Below, piece by piece: positions 18,401-24,151 of a stretch of 64,000 bases of DNA; the first letter of the stretch is position 1, and each line of letters opens with the position of its first letter. The notes beneath the pieces were generated by a model. That model saw only the letters and a list, made by a program, of their open reading frames with translations, was not told the origin of the DNA and ran no database searches. Source of the DNA: Micromonospora avicenniae. Lineage in GTDB: Bacteria; Actinomycetota; Actinomycetes; Mycobacteriales; Micromonosporaceae. Where the stretch lies: contig NZ_FTNF01000024.1 in NCBI RefSeq assembly GCF_900156065.1, forward strand, positions 21,452 through 85,451, in the 5' to 3' direction. The translations under genes and the position numbers were made by a program.

Positions 18401-18734
18401 CGACTGGATCGCGATCAACGGCACGGTGAACCTGCTCAACATGCAGTCGGTCACCCTGCGTACCTCGGGCGGCAGCGCGGCCACCGCCGGGCAGCCCCGG
18501 TTCGGCGTCGAACTGCGGCTGGACTCGCCCACCGGCCCACTGCTGAACACCGCCGTGATCAACGCGACCAGCGGCAACAACGCCTACACGAGCACCACCG
18601 TCCCGATCACCGACCCGGGTGGCGCGCACCGGCTCTACCTCCGGTTCACCACTGTCCCCGGCGGCCCGACCAGCGGTTTCGGAAACCTGAACTGGATCGA
18701 GTTCGCCGGTCAGGGCATCGGCGTCACCCCGTGA
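15405..18734 (+). CDS. Secreted ThuA-glucose/sorbosone dehydrogenase fusion with PKD domain
   Basis: 1109 residues. Domains in order: signal peptide to about residue 38 (AATYLSLLTLVGATLVA, cleavage near AQAAPA); ThuA domain about 46-270 (YKVLVFTRSANGGH, GGGFVGVHSAIEAEPGW, DEKTYSGGSMGFDHPITWC); a PQQ-type glucose/sorbosone dehydrogenase beta-propeller about 285-770 (DRGACCHVAGDIAFD, NDLRGKLLRI, YAMGFRNPFRLTLDKDDRAY); a PKD domain about 775-860; a domain with VLGHDSHGH near 903; and a carbohydrate-binding-like C-terminus. Likely extracellular oxidation of a sugar or polyol. It is followed by a Tat-exported epimerase in the same direction. ThuA relatives act in trehalose/keto-sugar use. Substrate unknown. 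Confidence 0.88.
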   Translation: MRRPIGRRAATYLSLLTLVGATLVATEPHGAAPAQAAPAPDNNGIQYKVLVFTRSANGGHAATAAGVEAIRELGNDRRFTVEVTDDARKFDEPHLKQFRTVVFLNTSGDVLDDDQQAAFEQYYRDGGGFVGVHSAIEAEPGWAFLDNVLGTRAVGAPTPASAARVTVADRVHPASAPLPERWNTTDRWYNFAANVRGVSHVLATVDEKTYSGGSMGFDHPITWCKDYQGGRSFYTGLGATPESYGGADLRAHLAGAIQWASGATNGDCGATVLANYQMTVIGAQPNVNEPIGFDVLPDGRVIQTDRRGGVRLHDPETNTTSVLAQIPVYTHSEDGMYGPAIDRDFATNKWVYLYYAPPLNTPAGGAPTTSTDPAAWDPWKGYFQLSRFKFVDGETPSLDVASEQKIMQVPVDRGACCHVAGDIAFDSHNNLWLVTGDDTPAGGGGSGGFSPHNDSVSATGVYQAPFVDARRSSANTNDLRGKLLRITVQPDGSYTVPAGNLFPEAQDPGDKTRPEIYAMGFRNPFRLTLDKDDRAYVTDYSPDSSTPAVGRGPAGTGRMMVVDKPANYGWPMCVQPNLPYIEMNWTTNPISPVAPFDCAAPRNTSRHNTGLTDLPAVEKSELWYSFQAPTPCPESYLSTPTQTCPVLFPELGTGGVGPHGAARYDFDPELRSETKFPAYFDGSIFFGEFTRDTLKEIRLDGQGDILKINDVLNCGQGPSTPAKPFLCDNPMDMKWGPDGNFYLLTYGDGFFNVNPDAAMLKFSYVKGLRAPTAVVAADRTNGVAPLSVNFSSEGSKDPDPADSISFAWDFDGDGTTDSVDPNPTYTYTANGVYTARLTVTDSSGKTASANTTITVGNTAPTVTVETPLEGGFFSWGDSIPWSVTVTDPEDGAVDCAKVEVTFVLGHDSHGHGEANQFGCSGVLPTDPDDASHGGYIYGVVSASYTDRGANGQPALTTVDQQVIQDKRQEVEFAADQSGTTVGTSADSGGGQQRGSLDPGDWIAINGTVNLLNMQSVTLRTSGGSAATAGQPRFGVELRLDSPTGPLLNTAVINATSGNNAYTSTTVPITDPGGAHRLYLRFTTVPGGPTSGFGNLNWIEFAGQGIGVTP

Positions 18735-18740
18735 CGCCGG

Positions 18741-18773
18741 GGCCGCGGGGCCGCCAGGGGCGGTCCCGCGGCC
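18741..18773 (+). terminator. Intercistronic hairpin after the dehydrogenase gene
   Basis: Two 15 nt arms (18741-18755 and 18759-18773) pair with one mismatch around a 3 nt loop, 7 nt after the stop codon. No U-run follows and the next gene is only 53 nt away, so it could be a partial terminator or an mRNA-stabilising structure. Confidence 0.55.
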
Positions 18774-18825
18774 ACCGCCCACCGTCCGCAACACCGGAAA
18801 CCAGCACCGAGAGAGGCAGCAGCAG

Positions 18826-19896
18826 ATGAACGAAAGTCAGCACGGAATGAGTCGTCGCCGGATGCTCGGCGCCCTGGCCGGCGTCGCCGGCGCGGCCGCC
18901 GTCGGCGCCACCGGCCTGGGCACCCCGGCCATCGCCGGCAACGGCCTGCTCGTCCCCACCGGCAAGCGCGGCATCATCCTCTACAGCGTCCGGGACCGGA
19001 TCAGCGCGGCCCCGGACGCCACGGGCGTGCCGTACGGCTTCGAGCGGGTGCTCGCCCGAATCGCCGAGATCGGCTACAAGGAGGTCGAGTTCGCCGGCTA
19101 CACCCAGCACACCTCGATCCTCGGCCGGCAGATCACGCCGGAGGAGATTCGCAAGATCCTCGACGACAACGGGCTGCGCGCCAACGGCTCGCACGCCTCC
19201 GTCCCCAGCACCGTCAACCCGACCACCATCGCCCAGTTCGAGCAGACCCTCGACACCGCCGAGATCCTCGGCATGACTCACATCGGCACGGGTAGCGACC
19301 CGACCGGCAGCAACTACAAGGCCGACTGGGACGCCGCCGTCGACCGGTGGAACACCTTCGGCGAGATGGCCGCCGCCCGTGGGCTCAAGCTGTACACGCA
19401 CAACCACGACGCGGCGTACGACTTCCTGCGCGACAGCGGGCCGCTGGACGCCCAGGGCCGCCCGACCCGGTCGTCCGGCGTCCGCAAGCTGGAGTACTTC
19501 ATCGCGCGTACCAACCCGGAGTGGGTCTGGTTCGAGATGGACATCTACTGGGCGCACGTGGCCCAGCACCGGTTCCGCAGCTACACCGACCCTGACGGGG
19601 TGACCCAGACCAGCGTCTTCGACCCGCTGGCCGTGGTCGCCGCGCAGCCCATCCGGTTCCCGCTGTTCCACGCCAAGGACGGCACCTACGACCCGGCCAG
19701 CGCGGCCGGCTACGCGATGGTGCCGCTCGGCGAGGGCGACATCGACTACGGCAACTTCTTCGCCAACATGGGCGCGAAGGGTTACCACAACCCGATGTGG
19801 GAGCAGGACAACGCGCCGGGTGGCGCTACCGACCCGGGCCGCTCGCTGCGGTACGCGGAGATCAGCTACCAGCACATGTCGGGTCTGCGGGGCTGA
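18826..19896 (+). CDS. Tat-exported sugar phosphate isomerase/epimerase-like TIM barrel
   Basis: 356 residues. The N-terminus carries a twin-arginine signal (SRRRMLGALAGVAGAAAVG, then AIA). The rest is an AP-endonuclease-2/xylose-isomerase-like TIM barrel with possible metal ligands in EVEFAGY, YTHNHDAAYD, WVWFEMDIYW, LFHAKDG and the final E of AEISYQH. Export of a folded enzyme fits a metal or cofactor loaded in the cytoplasm. Its position behind the secreted dehydrogenase suggests it acts on the oxidised product outside the cell; 3-keto-sugar epimerisation or hydration is possible, but this is inference. Confidence 0.87.
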   Translation: MNESQHGMSRRRMLGALAGVAGAAAVGATGLGTPAIAGNGLLVPTGKRGIILYSVRDRISAAPDATGVPYGFERVLARIAEIGYKEVEFAGYTQHTSILGRQITPEEIRKILDDNGLRANGSHASVPSTVNPTTIAQFEQTLDTAEILGMTHIGTGSDPTGSNYKADWDAAVDRWNTFGEMAAARGLKLYTHNHDAAYDFLRDSGPLDAQGRPTRSSGVRKLEYFIARTNPEWVWFEMDIYWAHVAQHRFRSYTDPDGVTQTSVFDPLAVVAAQPIRFPLFHAKDGTYDPASAAGYAMVPLGEGDIDYGNFFANMGAKGYHNPMWEQDNAPGGATDPGRSLRYAEISYQHMSGLRG

Positions 19897-19916
19897 CCGA
19901 CCCGGCACGTGAACGC

Positions 19917-19951
19917 CAGGGGCCGCATCCGGTGCACGGATGCGGCCCCTG
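19917..19951. terminator. Strong bidirectional hairpin between convergent genes
   Basis: A perfect 15 bp stem (arms 19917-19931 and 19937-19951, beginning CAGGGGCCGCATCCG) with a 5 nt loop GTGCA lies 20 nt after the + strand epimerase stop and before the convergent isomerase gene (stop at 20040). It is the clearest terminator in the window. Confidence 0.85.
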
Positions 19952-20039
19952 CCCGCTGTGAACCCGGGCCCACGCGCCCCGTACGACCGATCGTCTCCGG
20001 CGGCGGGAGCGATGGTGGTCGTCCGTGCGCGTCGGCGGA

Positions 20040-21047
20040 TCAGTCCTTGCTGCTGAACGCCGCGTCGAACGCGGCCTCGGGCGCGTCGAAGGCGAGCCGG
20101 CGGACGAACTGGAGCGCCTCCGGCGCACCCACGAGCCGGTCCATGCCGGCGTCCTCCCACTCGATCGAGATCGGCCCGTCGTAGCCGATCGCGTTCAACG
20201 CCCGGAAGCAGTCCTCCCAGGGCACGTCGCCGTGGCCGGTGGAGACGAAGTCCCAGCCGCGCCGCATGTCCGCCCACGGCAGGTGCGAGGCGAGCCGGCC
20301 ACGCCGGCCATCACCGGTACGCACCTTCGCGTCCTTGCAGTCGACGTGGTAGATCCGGTCGGCGAAGTCGAAGATGAAGTTGACCGGGTCGAGTTCCTGC
20401 CAGACGAAGTGCGACGGATCCCAGTTGAGCCCGAACGCCTCGCGGTGGCCGATCGCCTCCAGGGTCCGCTTCGTCGTCCAGTAGTCGTACGCGATCTCGC
20501 TGGGGTGCACCTCGTGCGCGAAGCGCACGCCCACCTCGTCGAAGACGTCGAGGATCGGGTTCCACCGGTCGGCGAAGTCCTGGTAGCCGCGCTCGATCAT
20601 CGACGGCGGCACCGGCGGGAACATCGCCACCGCGTGCCAGATCGACGAGCCGGTGAAGCCGACGACGGTCTTGACGCCGAGCTTCGCCGCCGCCCGCGCG
20701 GTGTCCTTGATCTCCTCGGCGGCGCGCTGGCGTACCCCCTCGGGCTCACCGTCGCCCCAGATCCGCGCGGGCAGGATGTCCTGGTGCCGCTCGTCGATGG
20801 GGTGGTCGCACACGGCCTGGCCGACCAGGTGGTTGGAGATCGTGTAGACCTTCAGGTTGTGCTTGGCGAGGGTCTCCCGCTTGCGCTCGACGTACGAGTC
20901 GTCGGCCAGCGCCTTGTCGACCTCGAAGTGGTCGCCCCAGCAGGCGATCTCGAGACCGTCGTACCCCCATTCGGAGGCGAGCCGGCACACTTCGTCGAAC
21001 GGAAGGTCGGCCCACTGGCCGGTGAAGAGCGTGATTGGTCGCGCCAT
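20040..21047 (-). CDS. Cytoplasmic sugar phosphate isomerase/epimerase (TIM barrel)
   Basis: 335 residues with no signal peptide. AP-endonuclease-2-type TIM barrel: WGYDGLEIACWGDHFEV, VVGFTGSSIW, RFAHEVHPSEIAYD, FGLNWDPSHFVWQ, IYHVDCKDAKV, ISIEWEDAGMDR. The Glu-Asp-His-Glu set (HEVHP, DPSHF, DCKDA, EWED) is placed as a divalent-metal site of this family. ATG at 21047 follows GGGGAGAGAAGGA. Likely handles the imported sugar or keto-sugar in this locus. A 515 nt gap upstream holds a GGC microsatellite and a long palindrome. Confidence 0.88.
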   Translation of the reverse strand: MARPITLFTGQWADLPFDEVCRLASEWGYDGLEIACWGDHFEVDKALADDSYVERKRETLAKHNLKVYTISNHLVGQAVCDHPIDERHQDILPARIWGDGEPEGVRQRAAEEIKDTARAAAKLGVKTVVGFTGSSIWHAVAMFPPVPPSMIERGYQDFADRWNPILDVFDEVGVRFAHEVHPSEIAYDYWTTKRTLEAIGHREAFGLNWDPSHFVWQELDPVNFIFDFADRIYHVDCKDAKVRTGDGRRGRLASHLPWADMRRGWDFVSTGHGDVPWEDCFRALNAIGYDGPISIEWEDAGMDRLVGAPEALQFVRRLAFDAPEAAFDAAFSSKD

Positions 21048-21281
21048 TGTCCTTCTCTCCCCTGTGGTGATGGGGGATTCCGTACCTGCGGACCGGGGCG
21101 AGGGTGACCGGTGGTGCCCGGCGAGCGCGGCGATGCCGACGGGTACGCGTACGCACCTGGACCCGCCGGGTTGCGCCTCCCGCCGGATCGCCGGCCACCT
21201 CCACGATCGCCGCCCCCACTCTATGGCCGCCGCCACCGCCACGGAAGGCCTCGCCCGTGAGCGGCGACCGGCAGCGGCCGG

Positions 21282-21320
21282 AGGCGGCAGGCGGCGGGCG
21301 GCGGGCGGCGGGCGGCGGCG
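21282..21320. repeat. GGC/GGGC microsatellite
   Basis: About 40 nt of GGCGGGC-type short tandem units in the 515 nt non-coding gap between two minus-strand genes. Probably slippage-derived; no function inferred. Confidence 0.7.
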
Positions 21321-21394
21321 AGCTTCCCGGGGCCCTTCAGTGCGGGCGCACCCGGTGCCGGCGTGTCGTGATCCGGGTGGGAAGACCCGGCTGG

Positions 21395-21438
21395 GCCTGA
21401 TGACTCAGAGGCATAAATATGCCGCTGAGTCATCAGGC
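21395..21438. repeat. 44 bp near-perfect palindrome
   Basis: Outer arms GCCTGATGACTCAG (21395-21408) and CTGAGTCATCAGGC (21425-21438), one A/G mismatch, then inner arms GGCAT and ATGCC around a 4 nt AT loop: 19 paired positions in 44 nt. It lies 125 nt downstream of the ThuA-lectin gene and about 350 nt upstream of the isomerase gene start. Could terminate the first transcript or be a dispersed palindromic element. Confidence 0.8.
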
Positions 21439-21562
21439 TCCAGAGAAGGTGCGACGGGCGGCGGTGACCTGTCGGCGTCCGGCCAGCTCTACGCCACCGG
21501 CGACGGTGCCGGCCACCGCGCCCGCCGACCACCCGCACGACAGCCTCGGGGCAGGGTAAGGG

Positions 21563-21958
21563 TCAGGGCAGGATCCACTTCTGGTTCGCGGCACCCGTGC
21601 AGGTCCACAGGTGCACCGGCGTGCTGTCGGCGGAGTTGTTGCCGGAGACGTCCAGGCACTTGCCCGACTGCGGGTTACGCAACGTCCCGTCAGCCTGCGC
21701 CGACCAGTTCTGCGCACCCGTGCCGTTGCACGTCCACAACTGGATCTTCGTACCGTCCGCGGACCCACCACCCGACACGTCCAGGCACTTACCCAGAGCC
21801 CGGACCGTCGAATTCGGCGTCACCGTCCACGTCTGCGCGGCGCTGCCGTTGCAGGTGTAGAGCTGGATCTGGGTGCCGTCCGCCGTGGCGCCACTCCGCA
21901 CGTCCAGACACTTACCCGCCAGACCCCGAATCGGACCCGTGCCGGACGTGCCGCCGCC
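21563..21958 (-). repeat. Ricin-lectin coding repeat, copy A
   Basis: The 396 nt encoding the last 131 residues plus stop matches 23756-24151. The proteins are identical; about 16 base differences counted by eye are all synonymous and absent from the far (linker-side) third. See copy B. Confidence 0.95.
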
Positions 21959-23680
21959 GGTCCCCTTCACCAGGGTGAACTCGTCCACGTCGAACAGGCC
22001 GCCACCGGAGCCGGTGAAGGTCAGGTAGAGGTTCTGCGCGCCCGACGGCACGCCGGAGAGCGTCGTCGTCACGTCGGCGAACGTGGTCCAACTGCCGGTG
22101 TTCGGCACCGCCACCGAGCCGAGCAGCGGGCCGGTGGTCGAACCGGTACGGATCTGGATGGTGCCGCCCGGGCCGCCGGAGACGACCCGCGCCCGGAACG
22201 AGGTGACGCCGGTCAGGTCGACCCCGTTGTACGCCGCCCAGTCGCCCGGGTCGATGTAGCCGAGCGTCTGACCGCCGTTCGCGCCGGGCTTGCCGAACGC
22301 GCTGACCCCGCCGGCCGAACTGAACGCCTCCGCCTGGACGGTGGCGTTGCCGCCCGGCGGGGGCGTACCGCCGAGCTCCTTGATCCGGACGTTACGGAAC
22401 GAGACGTCGTCGCCGGTGCCGTGGTTCTGCAGGCCGATGTGCCCGGCGAGCGAGCGGGCCGGGTCGGTGTTCGTGAAATCGTTGATCTTCGTGCCGTTGA
22501 GGAAGACCTGGAGCCGCTCCCCCTCGACGAGCAGTTCGTAGGTGTTCCACTCCCCCGGCGGGTTCAGTGCCGCGTCCCGGGCAGCGATGTCGGCCGACTT
22601 GAAGGTGTAGACCGCTCCGGTGGTGCGGTCGGCCGCGTCGGTGGCGTCGATCTGCACCTCGTACCCGTTGTCCACGGCTGACCAGGGGTCGCTCGACGGT
22701 GGGAAGCCGATGAAGACACCGGAGTTGTCGTCGCCGGCCATCCGCCAGTCCAGCTTCAGCGAGTAGTTGGTGAACTGCTTGGCGCTGTACCAGAGCAGAC
22801 CCATCCCACCGACCGAGGTGAGGGTGGCGTCGGCGTTGGTGAAGTTGCCCGGTCCGGCCTGCGACCAGCCGGTGGTCGAGCCGTTGTAGAGGGCGGTGTA
22901 GCCGGTCTCGGGACGGCAGTCGGCCTTCGTCCGGCCGGCCGCGTACCGGATGCCGCCGAGCAGGTGGGCGCGGAACGCGGGCTCGGCGTACGACGCCTGG
23001 GTGTGGCCGCCGCCGGTGTAGAAGGCGCGGCCGCCGTTGTACGTCTTGCACCAGGAGTGCGGGTGGTCGGCACCCATCCCGCCGCCGGAGTAGGACGACT
23101 CGTCGAGGGTGGTCAGCACCCGGGCCGTGGAGCGGGCGTTGGTCTGGTAGTTGTACCACTCGTCGGTGCGGGTCCAGGTCTGCGGCAGGTGCGCCGTGGC
23201 CGCATGGCCTCGGTTCTCCACCTTGACGTTGGCCTGCTGGATGGCCGGATGCGAGGCGAAGTACGCGCCGACCAGGTTGCCGTAGAAGGACCAGCCGTAC
23301 TCGGTGTCGGCGGCCGCGTGCACCCCGACGTAGCCGCGACCCGAGCCGATGTACGACTCGAAGGCGGTCTGCTGGCTGGCGTTGAGCACGTCACCGGTGG
23401 TGTTGAGGAAGACGACCACCTCGTACTGGGCGAGGTTGCCGGTGGTGAAGGCGGCGGCGTCCTCGGTCGCGGTGACCGTGAAGTTGTTCGCCGCGCCGAG
23501 GTCGCGGATGGCCTGGGTGCCGACCGCGATCGAGTCGTGCCGGAAACCGGCGGTCTTGGAGAAGACCAGCACGTCGTACGGAGCGTCGGCCGCGCTGGCC
23601 GGGGTTGCCGGGCTGGTGCAGGCGATGACGGCGAGGGCAGCGGTGGCCCCACCGAGGACGGATCGCAGAAGTCTGCGCAT
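21563..23680 (-). CDS. Secreted ThuA-DUF1080-CBM6-ricin B lectin protein
   Basis: 705 residues. Order: signal peptide (about 1-30, VLGGATAALAVIACTSPATPASA); ThuA domain about 32-255 (VLVFSKTAGFRHDSI, GYVGVHAAADTEYGW, MGADHPHSWCK); DUF1080/3-keto-disaccharide hydrolase-type concanavalin fold about 262-435 (YTALYNGSTTGW, DDNSGVFIGF, GEWNTYELLVEGERLQVFLNG); CBM6-like domain about 443-570; ricin B lectin 575-705 with three QxW-like repeats. Likely binds polysaccharide and hydrolyses a keto-glycoside; this rests on family knowledge. ATG at 23680 follows GAGGAGAGC. It is 75 nt downstream of the dehydrogenase-lectin gene, so co-transcribed; the lectin is identical in protein sequence to that gene's. 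Confidence 0.88.
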   Translation of the reverse strand: MRRLLRSVLGGATAALAVIACTSPATPASAADAPYDVLVFSKTAGFRHDSIAVGTQAIRDLGAANNFTVTATEDAAAFTTGNLAQYEVVVFLNTTGDVLNASQQTAFESYIGSGRGYVGVHAAADTEYGWSFYGNLVGAYFASHPAIQQANVKVENRGHAATAHLPQTWTRTDEWYNYQTNARSTARVLTTLDESSYSGGGMGADHPHSWCKTYNGGRAFYTGGGHTQASYAEPAFRAHLLGGIRYAAGRTKADCRPETGYTALYNGSTTGWSQAGPGNFTNADATLTSVGGMGLLWYSAKQFTNYSLKLDWRMAGDDNSGVFIGFPPSSDPWSAVDNGYEVQIDATDAADRTTGAVYTFKSADIAARDAALNPPGEWNTYELLVEGERLQVFLNGTKINDFTNTDPARSLAGHIGLQNHGTGDDVSFRNVRIKELGGTPPPGGNATVQAEAFSSAGGVSAFGKPGANGGQTLGYIDPGDWAAYNGVDLTGVTSFRARVVSGGPGGTIQIRTGSTTGPLLGSVAVPNTGSWTTFADVTTTLSGVPSGAQNLYLTFTGSGGGLFDVDEFTLVKGTGGGTSGTGPIRGLAGKCLDVRSGATADGTQIQLYTCNGSAAQTWTVTPNSTVRALGKCLDVSGGGSADGTKIQLWTCNGTGAQNWSAQADGTLRNPQSGKCLDVSGNNSADSTPVHLWTCTGAANQKWILP

Positions 23681-23703
23681 CTCAGCTCTCCTCAGACTGG
23701 TCT

Positions 23704-23748
23704 GGAGGGGCCCCTGCCCAACGATATGCGTCGACAAGGGGCCCTTCC
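23704..23748 (-). other. Intercistronic inverted repeat AGGGGCCC
   Basis: In the 75 nt between the two lectin genes, arms GGAGGGGCCCCT (23704-23715) and AGGGGCCCTTCC (23737-23748) can pair with one mismatch around 21 nt. Each arm is itself near-palindromic. A partial terminator or RNA-stability element is plausible. Confidence 0.55.
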
Positions 23749-23755
23749 ACTCAAC

Positions 23756-24151
23756 TCAGGGCAGGATCCACTTCTGATTCGCCGCACCCGTGCAGGTCCA
23801 CAGATGCACCGGCGTGCTGTCGGCCGAATTGTTGCCCGACACATCCAGACACTTGCCCGACTGCGGATTACGCAACGTCCCGTCAGCCTGCGCCGACCAG
23901 TTCTGCGCACCCGTACCGTTGCACGTCCACAACTGGATCTTCGTGCCGTCCGCGGACCCACCACCCGACACGTCCAGGCACTTACCCAACGCCCGGACGG
24001 TCGAATTCGGCGTCACCGTCCACGTCTGCGCGGCACTGCCGTTGCAGGTGTAGAGCTGGATCTGGGTGCCGTCCGCCGTGGCGCCACTCCGCACGTCCAG
24101 ACACTTACCCGCCAGACCCCGAATCGGACCCGTGCCGGACGTGCCGCCGCC
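23756..24151 (-). repeat. Ricin-lectin coding repeat, copy B
   Basis: Partner of 21563-21958: same 131 residues, DNA about 96% identical by eye, all differences synonymous. Lies at the 3' end of the adjacent gene, so unequal crossing-over between copies is possible. Confidence 0.95.
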
